Source: Sphingomonas sp. KRR8
Lineage (GTDB): Bacteria; Pseudomonadota; Alphaproteobacteria; Sphingomonadales; Sphingomonadaceae
Length of the DNA: 64,000 bases
Direction: 5' to 3'
Assembly: GCF_023559245.1 (NCBI RefSeq)
Contig: NZ_CP097462.1
Coordinates: 2,724,001 to 2,788,000, forward strand
Below are positions 1 through 10,726 of the stretch, in pieces (position 1 is the stretch's first letter; the number at the start of each line of letters is the position of its first letter). The notes below the pieces were generated by a model. The model saw only the letters and a program-made list of their open reading frames with translations. It was not told where the DNA came from and searched no databases. The translations under genes and the position numbers were made by a program.

Positions 1-126
1 ATCCCGACTAAGCCGGGTCTTGGCGTCACGATCGACGAGCAGGCGGTGCGGGAGGTGGCGAAGGACGCCCATCGGTGGCGCAACCCGGTGTGGCGCCAGC
101 ACGACGGCAGCTTCGCAGAGTGGTGA
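1..126 (+). CDS. galactonate dehydratase-like, C-terminal end (partial)
   Basis: Only the last 41 codons are in the window, read in frame 1 to a TGA at 124-126. The ending, with PGLGVTIDE followed by HRWRNPVWR and DGSFAEW, is the characteristic tail of sugar-acid dehydratases of the mandelate racemase/enolase superfamily, most like D-galactonate dehydratase, which removes water from galactonate to give 2-keto-3-deoxygalactonate. The catalytic residues lie outside the window, so the substrate is inferred. An aldose 1-epimerase follows at 611, which fits a hexose (galactose) oxidative pathway. Confidence 0.7.
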   Translation: MPTKPGLGVTIDEQAVREVAKDAHRWRNPVWRQHDGSFAEW

Positions 127-182
127 GGCAGGTCCCGTCCAAATGGATGGGGCCTAACTCCTGCGCCTTGTAACTGGGGTGC

Positions 183-476
183 TCAGGCAGCCCGGCGCTT
201 GTACTCGACGGACCCGAGCTGCTCGGTCAGCGCGTCAAGCGTGGCATCGGCGTCTTCGACACCGTGATACTTATCGTGCAGCTCCGCCTCACGGACGGTG
301 AGCTCCCGGAAGTAGCTGATGGAGAGCCGGCGACCGAACACGTCGTCACCGCGCATCTTCAGCTCGGGATCAGCCGATTCCGGCAGGCTGTCGCGGATCG
401 CCACCAGCGTGGTGATCAGGCGGTCAAGCGACGTGTAGTCGCTGATTTCGATAAAGTCCTTCACGCGCGTACGCAT
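183..476 (-). CDS. hypothetical protein, 97 aa
   Basis: A 97-residue, charged, soluble-looking protein beginning MRTRVKDFIEISDY. The start at 476 is chosen because GGGGAGGAG lies just upstream at good spacing; a longer reading to 578 has no such site. It has no signal peptide, membrane segment or motif that I recognise; the middle (roughly residues 15-60) looks helical. It sits alone on the minus strand between two sugar-metabolism genes on the plus strand. Function unknown. Confidence 0.6.
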   Translation of the reverse strand: MRTRVKDFIEISDYTSLDRLITTLVAIRDSLPESADPELKMRGDDVFGRRLSISYFRELTVREAELHDKYHGVEDADATLDALTEQLGSVEYKRRAA

Positions 477-610
477 GATCCATCTCCTCCCCGAGATCCC
501 CCGGGGCAAGGTTCTGCGCCGCGCGATTCCGTGACGCAATCGAGAATTGGCACTTATCCCCAGTCGAGTTACGGCCATCTGAACATCTCAGTCGAAAAGG
601 GTTCAGGTCC

Positions 611-1498
611 ATGGCCGACAGCACCACCATTACACTCGCCGCTGGGCCTCTCTTGCTGGAGCTAAGTCCTTCTATTGGTGGATCAATCCGGAACTTCTTC
701 TGGATTGAGGGAGGTCAGCAGACCCCCCTATTGCGCGAAAGCCACAGCGACGACGCAACCGTCCTCGATCATGCCTGCTTTCCGCTGGTGCCTTATGTGA
801 ATCGCATTCGCGGCGGTGAGTTTCGTTTTAGGGGCGAACCAGTCAGCCTTGCGCCGAACATGGCCGGGGACCCCAGCCCCCTGCACGGACAAGGCTGGCT
901 GGGCAGCTGGTCGGTCGAGCAGGCGGACGCCACGATGGCAGAGCTTCACTACCGCCACGAAGCTGGAGAATGGCCGTGGGACTATGAGGCGCGGCAGACC
1001 TTTGTGCTGGATGAAAAAGGTCTGAGCGTTCGCCTGGAATGCGGTAACATGTCGGATCGGCCCATGCCCTGTGGCCTTGGTCAGCATCCCTACTTCCCGT
1101 GCGACGCAACGACACGGCTCGACACGCGGGTCGAGACAGTGTGGGAGATCGACGAGCATGTCCTTCCGACACGGCAGGTCCCTGCAACCGGGCGGTATGA
1201 CCTCAGCAACCGCGCGGTCTGCGGCCAGGACCTCGACCATGGCTTTGGCGGGTGGGGCGGCGAGGCGCGCATCTGGGAGGAGGGCGGCCCCCGGCGCCTC
1301 ACCTTATCCTCGCCCCAAGCCAAATTCTTCCAGCTCTATTCGCCGCCGGCGGGCGGCATCTTCGTGGCCGAGCCGGTGACCCACGCCAACGCCGCGCTGA
1401 ATGAGCCGGAGGAGCGCTGGGGCGAACTCGGGATGCGGGTGCTCGAGCCAGGGGAGAGCATGGCTTTGGACACGCGGCTGGACGTCGATCACGGGTGA
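611..1498 (+). CDS. aldose 1-epimerase (mutarotase) family
   Basis: A 295-residue cytoplasmic protein of normal family length. It carries the family landmarks in order: an N-R-I-R sugar-binding segment near residue 65, PLHGQGW near residue 92, GQHPYFP with the likely catalytic histidine near residue 158, and FVAEPVTHAN with the likely catalytic glutamate near residue 255. The family interconverts alpha and beta anomers of aldoses such as galactose. It follows a galactonate-dehydratase-like gene, so galactose or a related hexose is the probable substrate. The ATG at 611 is the first in frame; AGG lies just before it but the ribosome site is weak. Confidence 0.85.
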   Translation: MADSTTITLAAGPLLLELSPSIGGSIRNFFWIEGGQQTPLLRESHSDDATVLDHACFPLVPYVNRIRGGEFRFRGEPVSLAPNMAGDPSPLHGQGWLGSWSVEQADATMAELHYRHEAGEWPWDYEARQTFVLDEKGLSVRLECGNMSDRPMPCGLGQHPYFPCDATTRLDTRVETVWEIDEHVLPTRQVPATGRYDLSNRAVCGQDLDHGFGGWGGEARIWEEGGPRRLTLSSPQAKFFQLYSPPAGGIFVAEPVTHANAALNEPEERWGELGMRVLEPGESMALDTRLDVDHG

Positions 1499-1570
1499 CG
1501 AGCGCGGGCCGACAGCCTCGCGCCATTGGATGTTCGGTTAGGAAAGACTAAGTTTCACTCTGGTATCGAC

Positions 1571-2326
1571 ATGGCCGTGCAACGTCTTTCCCCTCTCACG
1601 CCGCGTGACCGCGCCGGCGCGCTCGCCGCCGTGGTGCTGGTGCAGCTGGCGATCCTCGCCGCCCTGATCGCGTCGGGGCGGGTGACCCTTTCGTCAGGTC
1701 CGAACACGCCGCCGATCCAGACCTTCGAGGTTCGCATGCCGGCCGTTCCCCACGCCATTCCGCGCGAGCGGCCGCAACCAAAGGCAGCCCGCCCGGAGGC
1801 GGAAGCAAGCGCGGTCAACCTGCGCAGCCTTGCGACCCCGGTCTCCGCGCCCAAGCCGGTCGTGGTGCTGCCGGCCGCACCCAAGGTGATCGTCAGCGAC
1901 ACGCCGATGGCGGGAGCCGCTCCGACCCAGGGCGCGGCGGATCAGCCGGGTCCCGGCATGGGGGCGGGCGGTACCGGCGCTGGAACGGGCGCTGGCGATG
2001 GCGGCAACGGTTCTGGTCAGGGTGGCGGTGGCGGGATCGCCAGCGGACCCCGGCAGATCGCCGGCGCGATCACCCGGCGCGACTATCCAGCCGAACTGCG
2101 CGACCGCGACATCCCCTACGAGGAAGTGGCGCTGCAATATCGGGTTGGCGCGGACGGCTATGTGCGCGGTTGCCAGGTGCTCCAGTCGAGCGGTTCCCCG
2201 TTGCTGGATGAGCGCACCTGCTCCCTTTACGAGCAGCGCTACCGGTATCTTCCGGCGCGCGACGCCAGCGGCCGGCCGGTGGAGATCACCATTCGCGCGA
2301 TCCGTAGCTGGTCACTTCGCCGCTGA
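1571..2326 (+). CDS. TonB-like energy transducer protein
   Basis: A 251-residue protein with a single N-terminal membrane helix (about residues 15-35), then a proline-rich stretch, a glycine-rich linker of GxG repeats around residues 130-165, and a C-terminal TonB-type domain containing YPxELRxRxI and VLQSSGSPLLDE. TonB proteins pass inner-membrane proton-motive energy to outer-membrane receptors. No exbB or exbD is adjacent, but two TonB-dependent receptors lie in this window. The start at 1571 (MAVQRLSP) is preferred over an ATG at 1526 because it gives the usual short cytoplasmic tail. The stop codon abuts that of the convergent lipoprotein gene. Confidence 0.8.
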   Translation: MAVQRLSPLTPRDRAGALAAVVLVQLAILAALIASGRVTLSSGPNTPPIQTFEVRMPAVPHAIPRERPQPKAARPEAEASAVNLRSLATPVSAPKPVVVLPAAPKVIVSDTPMAGAAPTQGAADQPGPGMGAGGTGAGTGAGDGGNGSGQGGGGGIASGPRQIAGAITRRDYPAELRDRDIPYEEVALQYRVGADGYVRGCQVLQSSGSPLLDERTCSLYEQRYRYLPARDASGRPVEITIRAIRSWSLRR

Positions 2327-2836
2327 TCAGCGGCGCGCCTTGCGGATGGTCTCGTCGAGCCACGCGACCCTGACGCCCAATTTGTGCACTTCCAGGTGGT
2401 TGAGGATGGTCTGTCCATCGGGCTGCAACGCCAGCTGCTGGGTCACCTTGAGCCCATTCTTCATCGAATAGCGCACATCCGCCCGTGGCCCCGACACCGT
2501 TAGCTCGACCGGGCCGACGGCTTCGGTCAGGCTGCCGGTGAAGTGGCCCGGTCCGGCTGGGCGCATCACCCATTCGCGGGTGCGAGGGGCCTTGCCCTCC
2601 TCCGATATGCGCTGGATCAGCAGCAGCCCGCCCTTCCGCCCCGGTCGACCGACACTGTCGACCTGCACAGCGTGCGCACGGCTCAGCACCTGATGGAAGC
2701 GTCCGTCGCCATGACTTCGCCCGGTGAAGAAGGCGATCGGATCGAGGTTGCCGGCGGACGCCGCGGGTAGATCCACCCCGGTGCAACCGGAGAGGGTGAG
2801 AACAAGAAGGGGCAGAAGAAGGCGCATCGGCATCAT
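2327..2836 (-). CDS. DUF3833-like lipoprotein
   Basis: About 169 residues with a lipoprotein signal peptide: basic start, leucine-rich core and the lipobox LSGC, so the mature protein should begin at the cysteine near residue 18. The rest, with FFTGRSHGDGRF and EWVMRPAGPGHFTGSL, resembles the DUF3833 family of uncharacterised envelope lipoproteins. Three adjacent possible starts exist (TTG 2839, ATG 2836, ATG 2833); I took the first ATG. It begins only 19 nt after the acetyl-CoA synthetase stop and is probably the last gene of that operon. Role unknown. Confidence 0.7.
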   Translation of the reverse strand: MMPMRLLLPLLVLTLSGCTGVDLPAASAGNLDPIAFFTGRSHGDGRFHQVLSRAHAVQVDSVGRPGRKGGLLLIQRISEEGKAPRTREWVMRPAGPGHFTGSLTEAVGPVELTVSGPRADVRYSMKNGLKVTQQLALQPDGQTILNHLEVHKLGVRVAWLDETIRKARR

Positions 2837-2855
2837 CAACGCCTGACCGGCCGGA

Positions 2856-4783
<1,928 letters not shown>

Positions 4784-4787
<4 letters not shown>

Positions 4788-5845
4788 GCTTGTGGCTTCT
4801 CCAAGGTGCTCATGTCGATCACGAAGCGGTAGCGAACGTCATTCCTGAGCAGGCGTTCGTAGGCTTCGTTGACCTGGTCCATCCGGATCGTCTCGATCTC
4901 GGGATAGATGCCCTTGGCGGCGCAGAAGTCGAGCATTTCCTGAGTCTCGGGAATGCCGCCGATGGCCGAGCCGCCGACCGCGCGATTCCACCAGACGAGC
5001 TTGCCGCCGGTGAACGGCGGCATCTCCATCAGTGCCCCCACGATTACCATCCGCCCCGACCGGCCAAGAAGCTCGAGATAAGGGTCGATCTCATGGCTGA
5101 CCGGGATCGTGTTCAGGATGAAGTCGAAGCGGGTCGCCGCGGCCTTCATCTGCTCACGATCGGTCGAGATGATGACGTCGTGCGCGCCCAGCTCGCGCGC
5201 GTCCTCGCCCTTGCTCGGCGTGGTCGTGATCATGGTCACGTGCGCGCCCAGCGCAGCGCCAAGCTTCACGCCCATGTGGCCCAGCCCGCCAAGGCCGACG
5301 ACGGCCATCTTCGTGTTGGGGCCGACGTCATACTGCCGCAGCGGCGAATAAGTCGTGATGCCGGCGCACAGCAGCGGCGCGACCCGGCTGACGTCCATGC
5401 CCTCGGGTACCTTGAGGACGAAATGATCACGCACCACGATGTGGTCGGTGTAGCCGCCCTTGGTGATCGTGCCGTCGTGATAGTCCTTGCTGTTGTAGGT
5501 CTGCACGCAGCCCTTGCGGCAGAAGACCTCCCAGCCTTCCAGGCACTGGTCGCATTCCATGCAGCTGTCGACCATGCAGCCGACCGCAACGGTGTCCCCG
5601 ACGCGGTGCCGAGTGACCTCGTCGCCGACGGCGGTCACGGTTCCGACGATCTCATGGCCCGGGATCACCGGATAGCGGCTCCCGCGCCAGTCGTTGCGGC
5701 AGGTGTGGAGGTCCGAGTGGCAGATGCCGGAATGAGTGATCTGGATCGCAACGTCGTTGGGCCGAAGGTCGCGGCGCTCGAAGGCGATCGGCTTCAGCGG
5801 CTGATCGGGGGCGTCGGTGCCCCAGCCGATGGCGGTGGTTCCCAT
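4784..5845 (-). CDS. zinc-dependent alcohol dehydrogenase, cinnamyl-alcohol/YahK type
   Basis: A 353-residue medium-chain dehydrogenase. The catalytic zinc ligands are in GICHSDLH and [10 protein letters not shown] (around residues 45-70), and a four-cysteine structural zinc lobe is seen as C-x5-C-x2-C-x7-C around residues 95-115. The cofactor fold has [17 protein letters not shown] near residue 185, typical of NADP-preferring aldehyde reductases of the YahK/Ahr/CAD branch. It would interconvert an alcohol and an aldehyde in the cytoplasm. It starts 4 nt after the CitE-like gene and overlaps acs by 4 nt, so it belongs to the same operon. Confidence 0.9.
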
Positions 5846-5849
5846 GGGT

Positions 5850-6695
5850 TCAGTCTTTCAGTGAGAGGTCGGACCGGGCGAGAACGCGCTGGGCCTGGAG
5901 AAGGTGCGGGCGATCGATCATCCGTCCGTCGATACTGAGCACGCCCGCGTCGGGCTGTGCCGCGAACGCGTCGACCACCGCCTGGGCATGGTGCACGTCC
6001 TCGGCCGTGGGGCTGAACGCCTCGTTGATGGGCGCGACCTGCGCGGGGTGGATGGCGAGCTTGCCGTCGAACCCCTCGCGGGCCGCGGCGAGCGCTTCGA
6101 GGATCAATCCGGGCTCATCGCGGAAGTCGGTGAAGACGGTGTCCACTGCGCAGACGCCTGCGGCCTTCGCTCCGGCCAGGCACAGCGAGCGGGCCATTCG
6201 GTAGGTGAAGGACAGGCCGCCGTCCTCGTCATATTTGCTGCTCGCGCCCAGGTCGGCTGATAGGTCCTCCGCTCCCCAGCTCATCGCGCTCAGTGCATTC
6301 TGCCCTCGATAGCTGAGCAGGCCGAACAGGCTGGCGGCCGTTTCGGTTACGATGGCGTGGATGGGGATGCTGCCAGTGCGGTGGGCGAGCGTTTCGACGT
6401 CGGCGCCGCCCTCGCTCTTGGGCAGCACGATCCCGTACACCGCGCTGTTGGCAAGGATGTCGAGGTCATCCTTGTGCCATTGGCTGGTGAGCGGATTGAT
6501 CCGCACCCACAGCTGGCTGCGGTCCGACGCGGCGAGCGTCTTCACCATGTCTCGTGCGCGGGGCTTTTCCGACGGCGCGACGCTGTCTTCGAGGTCGAAG
6601 ATGATCGCGTCGGCGCCGCAGTCGAGCGCCCGGGCAATCTTCTTCTCGCTGTCGGCCGGAACGAACAGCCAGCTGCGCGGAGGGGCGGAGGTCAT
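5850..6695 (-). CDS. CitE-like HpcH/HpaI family CoA-ester lyase
   Basis: A 281-residue (beta/alpha)8-type lyase. Family landmarks in order: [13 protein letters not shown] at the N-terminus, [13 protein letters not shown], a conserved arginine in [16 protein letters not shown], the acidic ligands in ETAASLFG and [11 protein letters not shown], and [12 protein letters not shown] near the C-terminus. Relatives cleave or form malyl-CoA, methylmalyl-CoA or citramalyl-CoA. The start at 6695 gives an ATGA overlap with the MaoC-like gene, a pairing known from mesaconyl/methylmalyl-CoA metabolism. The exact acyl-CoA substrate is inferred only. No citrate-lyase alpha or gamma subunits are present, so it is not a citrate fermentation lyase. 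Confidence 0.85.
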   Translation of the reverse strand: MTSAPPRSWLFVPADSEKKIARALDCGADAIIFDLEDSVAPSEKPRARDMVKTLAASDRSQLWVRINPLTSQWHKDDLDILANSAVYGIVLPKSEGGADVETLAHRTGSIPIHAIVTETAASLFGLLSYRGQNALSAMSWGAEDLSADLGASSKYDEDGGLSFTYRMARSLCLAGAKAAGVCAVDTVFTDFRDEPGLILEALAAAREGFDGKLAIHPAQVAPINEAFSPTAEDVHHAQAVVDAFAAQPDAGVLSIDGRMIDRPHLLQAQRVLARSDLSLKD

Positions 6696-7144
6696 GCCGG
6701 TTTCCGGTGGAGCAGGGCGGTACGCTTCATCGTGCACACTGTTTCTCCACGCTGGTTGAGCGCGCGATGCTCCCACGTGACCAGCCCGGCGGTCGGGCGA
6801 GACTTGCTCTCGCGTAAGGCCACGGCTTCGCTCTCGATCCGCAGCGTGTCGCCGACGAACACGGGCTTGGGAAACTTGACCTCGTCGAAGCCCAAGTTGG
6901 CGACCAGCACACCCATGGTGGTCTCGGCCACCGACACGCCAACCACCAGGCTGAACGTGAAGCAGCTGTTGACCAGGATCTGCCCGAACTCGCTGGCCTT
7001 TGCCGCCTCCGCGTCGAGGTGCAGCGGCTGGGGATTATGGGTCAGGGTCGAGATCAGCAGGTTATCGGTCTCGGTGACCGTGCGCGTGATGGGGTGGGCG
7101 ACGGTGTCGCCGACCTGCCACTCGTCGAAATAGCGTCCGGGCAT
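6692..7144 (-). CDS. MaoC-like hot-dog-fold acyl-CoA hydratase
   Basis: A 150-residue single hot-dog domain. It starts with [11 protein letters not shown] and has the hydratase segment [19 protein letters not shown], in which the D...N and H positions correspond to the MaoC catalytic Asp/His neighbourhood, then [13 protein letters not shown]. MaoC proteins hydrate enoyl-CoA esters; this subtype, coupled to CitE-like lyases, is often annotated as a mesaconyl-CoA hydratase relative. It is the first gene of an operon running to the DUF3833-like lipoprotein. Substrate is inferred from the neighbour, not from the sequence. Confidence 0.82.
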   Translation of the reverse strand: MPGRYFDEWQVGDTVAHPITRTVTETDNLLISTLTHNPQPLHLDAEAAKASEFGQILVNSCFTFSLVVGVSVAETTMGVLVANLGFDEVKFPKPVFVGDTLRIESEAVALRESKSRPTAGLVTWEHRALNQRGETVCTMKRTALLHRKPA

Positions 7145-7184
7145 GCCTCACCGCTTAGGCGAGCGAAGGGCCGGTTGCCAAGGC

Positions 7185-7571
7185 TCAGCCGACGCCGCCT
7201 GTCCGCTGCAGTCGGCCGCGCAGGTCGGGCATCAATACCCGCTGGACCGCGACCTCGGGCGAGGACGAGCGCAGCACCACCGCGAGCTGTCCGAGCGCCT
7301 GGCCGACGCCGTCGATGGTCTGAAGCGAAGCGCCGTGACGAAAGGCCGTGACGCTGTCGCGGGACAGGTTGCCGCGGATGACGTCGATCTGCCGCCAGGC
7401 GAATTCGAGTTCATCGGCGACTCGCTGCCACAGGACATTGTCCGTCGGCACCAGCGCCGGATCCTCATGCCGCCACGCAGTGCGGCGGATCGAGCGGCGC
7501 TCCGATGTTTGCGGTACCAAGGCAAGCTGCCGGAATTGTTCGGGCGAGCGGAAACGAACCACCTTGCTCAA
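7185..7571 (-). CDS. hypothetical protein, 128 aa, TTG start
   Basis: The frame is open much further upstream, but the coding-like part begins at a TTG at 7571, with GGGGAG eight bases before it, giving LSKVVRFRSPEQF as the N-terminus. There is no ATG at a sensible place. The product is hydrophilic, probably helical, with a C-terminal RVLMPDLRGRLQRTGG. It is encoded 82 bp downstream of the transketolase-like gene on the same strand and may be cotranscribed. I do not recognise the family; no DNA-binding motif or signal peptide is apparent. Confidence 0.5.
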   Translation of the reverse strand: MSKVVRFRSPEQFRQLALVPQTSERRSIRRTAWRHEDPALVPTDNVLWQRVADELEFAWRQIDVIRGNLSRDSVTAFRHGASLQTIDGVGQALGQLAVVLRSSSPEVAVQRVLMPDLRGRLQRTGGVG

Positions 7572-7653
7572 ATGTGCGACTCCCCAGTCGGATGCCGCGC
7601 CCCCCGGCGCGCTCACCCTCTTGTAGGAAGAATTTGCCGCCGCAGATTGAAAC

Positions 7654-9975
7654 CTATCGATTTGTAACGAGCAGTTCCGCCACCGCCTCGGTGATCGCGT
7701 CGCCGTCCAGCCGGTAAGCGGCATAGAGGTCTGGCAGATTTCCGGTCTGGCCGAACCGCTCCACCCCGAGGGGAGCGACCCGCTGGCCGAGCACACCGCC
7801 CAGCCACGACAAGGATGCGGGCGCGGCATCGCACAGGGTGACCAGTCCCGCCGTGCGCGAAAGGCGGCCGAGCAGGCGTTCGGCATGGCTGGGCGCGCGC
7901 TGACCCTGCCACCGGGCCGCCTGCGCCGAGGTCCAGCCGCGGTGAAGCAGGTCGGGCGACGTAATGCTGAGCAGCCCCAGACCGGGCAGATCGACGCTGA
8001 GTTCCTCCCACGCCGCCAGCGCTTCCGGCATGACCGCGCCCATGGCAACGATGGCCGCTTCCGCATTGGGGCCCGGCTCGCGCAGCCAGTAGGCGCCTTG
8101 AAGCGCGTCGGCCTTCCACGCGTCGTCCTGCCGCTCGATCTGCACCAGGTTGCGGGTCGACAGACGCAGGTAAGTGGACTCGCCGTTCGGATCATCGATC
8201 AAGCGGAACGCCTCGTGCATGCACAGCGCGAGCTCGTCGGCATAGGCCGGCTCGTAATGGCGCAGGCCCGGCTGGCCGAGGGCGATCAGCGGCGGGTTGA
8301 TCGACTGGTGCGCGCCGCCCTCCGGCCCAAGCGTGATGCCGCTCGGCGTGGCGACCAGCAGGAAGCGGGCATCCTGATAACAGGCGTAGTTGAGTGCATC
8401 GAGGCCGCGCGCGATGAACGGGTCGTAGAGCGTCCCAATGGGAACCAGCCGCTGCCCGAACAGGTCGCCCGCAAGGCCGGCCGCCGCCAGCATCAGGAAC
8501 AGGTTGCTCTCGGCGATGCCCAGCTCCACGTGCTGGCCGGTCGCCGTCATTCCCCATTTCTGGGCCGACGGGATCTTCGCGCTGGCGAAGGCGTCGGCAA
8601 CTTCCTTGCGGCGGAACAGGCCGCGCTGGTTCACGAAGGCCCCAAGGTTGGTCGAGACCGTGACATCGGGCGAGGTGGTAAGGATGCGATCGGCCAGCGG
8701 ATGACCGGACTTGGCGAGGTCGAGCAGGATCCGACCGAACGCCGCTTGCGTGCTCTGCTCCTCCCCGGCGGGTGCCGGAATGGCCGGGATCTCGATCTGC
8801 CCAAATAGTCGCCGGCGCTTCTCCCGCATGATGCGTGAACGGTCGATCAGGGCTTCCACGCCGGCGCGGGCGTTGCCGCCCAGCGGGCCGAGCGGTTCCC
8901 ACTCCGCGCCTTCGGCTACGCCCATCTGCTCACGCAGGGCGCTCATCTGTGTCGGGTTCATCAGCCCCGCATGATTGTCCTTGTGGCCGGCGAAAGGCAG
9001 GCCGTAGCCTTTGATCGTCCAGGCGATGAACAGGGTCGGCACATCGTCGGCGCTGGCTGCATCGAACGCCTCGACCAGAGTCTCCATGCAATGGCCGCCA
9101 AGGTCGCCCATCAGGCTGGCGAGTTGCGCGTCATCCAGCCCCTTGAGGAACGGCTTGGCGGCCTTGCCAAGCTCACCCTCGATCCGCGTCCGCCAGGCCG
9201 CGCCGCCCTGGTAGGTGAGGGCGCTGTGATCGGCATTGGGCAGCCGGTCGAGCCAGTCGGCGACGGCGGGATGCTGGGCCAGCGCGGCGCCCAGCCGCTT
9301 GCCGTAGCGAAGCTCGACCGTGCGCCAGCCGCAGGCGCGGAAGATCTCGTCGAATCGCTCGAACATGCGGTCGGCGCTGGTCGCATCCAGGCTTTGCCGA
9401 TTGTAGTCGACGATCCACCACAGGTTGCGCACATCGTGCTTGGCGCCCTCGATCAGCGCTTCGTAGATGTTACCCTCGTCCAGCTCGGCGTCGCCGATCA
9501 GCGCCACGAAGCGGCCCCGTTCGTCCTGCTGCAGCCAGCCACGGGCGCTCAGCCAGTCCTGCACCAGGCTGGCGAAGGCGGTGATCGCCACCCCGAGCCC
9601 AACAGAGCCGGTGGAGAAGTCGACGGGAATGCGGTCCTTGGTGCGGCTGGGGTAGCTCTGCATTCCGCCAAACCCGCGGAAGTTCTCCAGTTGCTCGCGG
9701 GTCTGTGACCCAAGCAGATAATGGATGGCGTGAAGCACCGGCCCGGCATGCGGCTTCACCGCCACGCGGTCGTTGGGGCCGAGCGCGCGGAAGTAGAGTG
9801 CGGCCATGATCGCGGTCATGGACGCGCAGCTCGCCTGGTGGCCGCCGACCTTGAGACCGTCCGCGCTCTCCCGCACGTGGTTGGCGTGGTGGATGGTCCA
9901 GGCGCTGAGCCAGCGCAGCCGCTCCTCGACGGCCTTGAGGGCGGCGAAGTCGGGCGGGGTGGGGACGGTCGACAT
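7654..9975 (-). CDS. transketolase-like / AceE-type thiamine diphosphate enzyme
   Basis: A 773-residue enzyme. The start MSTVPTPPDF at 9975 is preceded by a GGGGG tract; the longer reading to 10191 crosses a promoter region. Thiamine diphosphate binding is shown by GDAELDEGN at residues 161-169 followed by the asparagine of VDYNRQSLD. HANHVRESADGLKVGGHQ near the N-terminus and the pyrimidine and C-terminal transketolase domains complete the three-domain layout. The motif resembles homodimeric pyruvate dehydrogenase E1 (AceE) more than classic transketolase, yet it is shorter than AceE (about 890 aa) and no E2 or E3 is adjacent. Whether it acts on sugar phosphates or a 2-oxoacid is open. Confidence 0.85.
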   Translation of the reverse strand: MSTVPTPPDFAALKAVEERLRWLSAWTIHHANHVRESADGLKVGGHQASCASMTAIMAALYFRALGPNDRVAVKPHAGPVLHAIHYLLGSQTREQLENFRGFGGMQSYPSRTKDRIPVDFSTGSVGLGVAITAFASLVQDWLSARGWLQQDERGRFVALIGDAELDEGNIYEALIEGAKHDVRNLWWIVDYNRQSLDATSADRMFERFDEIFRACGWRTVELRYGKRLGAALAQHPAVADWLDRLPNADHSALTYQGGAAWRTRIEGELGKAAKPFLKGLDDAQLASLMGDLGGHCMETLVEAFDAASADDVPTLFIAWTIKGYGLPFAGHKDNHAGLMNPTQMSALREQMGVAEGAEWEPLGPLGGNARAGVEALIDRSRIMREKRRRLFGQIEIPAIPAPAGEEQSTQAAFGRILLDLAKSGHPLADRILTTSPDVTVSTNLGAFVNQRGLFRRKEVADAFASAKIPSAQKWGMTATGQHVELGIAESNLFLMLAAAGLAGDLFGQRLVPIGTLYDPFIARGLDALNYACYQDARFLLVATPSGITLGPEGGAHQSINPPLIALGQPGLRHYEPAYADELALCMHEAFRLIDDPNGESTYLRLSTRNLVQIERQDDAWKADALQGAYWLREPGPNAEAAIVAMGAVMPEALAAWEELSVDLPGLGLLSITSPDLLHRGWTSAQAARWQGQRAPSHAERLLGRLSRTAGLVTLCDAAPASLSWLGGVLGQRVAPLGVERFGQTGNLPDLYAAYRLDGDAITEAVAELLVTNR

Positions 9976-10021
9976 ACCCCCGCGCCTAGCCGCGCCTCCC
10001 TCGCAGGCCAAGCGAGCAGTC

Positions 10022-10046
10022 GGAACCCGCCGCCCGTATTGCGGTT
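10022..10046 (+). promoter_or_regulatory. EcfG-like general stress promoter
   Basis: GGAAC, then 16 bases, then GGTT. The alphaproteobacterial general-stress sigma factor EcfG recognises GGAAC-N16/17-cGTT, so eight of nine core bases agree. It ends 35 bases before the ATG of the DUF4142 lipoprotein, a good position. Chance matches occur in GC-rich DNA, so this is a candidate only. Confidence 0.45.
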
Positions 10047-10081
10047 GCGCCACTGCCAGGATCATCCCGGGAGACCCAGAA

Positions 10082-10723
10082 ATGCGAGCTTTTGCCCTTT
10101 TTCTCGCCGCCGGCGTGTCGCTCAGCGCGTGCACGATGAATAATGAAGGCGACATGGGACCAGTCCCCCGCGTGGCGCCGCCCGCGGCCATGACCGGCGA
10201 TCCCTCAAGCCCGATGACGGCGGCCGGCTATGTGCCGATGGCCGCGAGTAGCGACCAGCTGGAAATCCAGTCCAGCCAGCTTGCCTTGCAGGCTTCGACG
10301 AACCAGGCGGTTCGCAGCTTCGCCAACATGATGATCGCCCACCACCAGTCGACGTCGGCGGCACTGGCCAGCGCCGCTGCCAGCGCCGGTCTGCCGCCAC
10401 CTCCCATGGCGCTGCTGCCGATGCATCAGCAGATGCTCGACCAGCTGCGCTCGGCGGGTACCGGCCAGGCGTTCGATAATGCCTACAAGGCAATGCAGAT
10501 CCAAAGCCACCAGGCGGCGCTGCAGCTGCACCAGGGCTATGCCAGCGGCGGAGACGTGCCCGCCTTGCGTCAGGCTGCGGCCTCGGCGGTGCCGATCGTG
10601 CAGCAGCACCTCACCGCCGCTCAGAACCTCAACGTCATGGGAGCGATGATGAGCCCCGGCATGCCGATGAACGGCCAGCCGGCCCCAGCCACCGCCCCCG
10701 TCCGCTCGGGTGAGCGCGGCTAG
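10082..10723 (+). CDS. DUF4142 domain lipoprotein
   Basis: A 213-residue protein with a lipoprotein signal: short basic start, hydrophobic core FALFLAAGVSL and lipobox SAC, giving a mature lipid-modified cysteine near residue 18. Residues about 55-185 form the all-helical, ferritin-like DUF4142 domain with QALQASTNQAVRSFANMMIAHHQ-type spacing (ANMMIAHHQ seen). The tail is rich in methionine, proline and alanine. DUF4142 proteins are periplasmic or outer-membrane associated and often stress induced; an EcfG-like promoter lies just upstream. Biochemical function unknown. Confidence 0.85.
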   Translation: MRAFALFLAAGVSLSACTMNNEGDMGPVPRVAPPAAMTGDPSSPMTAAGYVPMAASSDQLEIQSSQLALQASTNQAVRSFANMMIAHHQSTSAALASAAASAGLPPPPMALLPMHQQMLDQLRSAGTGQAFDNAYKAMQIQSHQAALQLHQGYASGGDVPALRQAAASAVPIVQQHLTAAQNLNVMGAMMSPGMPMNGQPAPATAPVRSGERG

Positions 10724-10726
10724 GAC

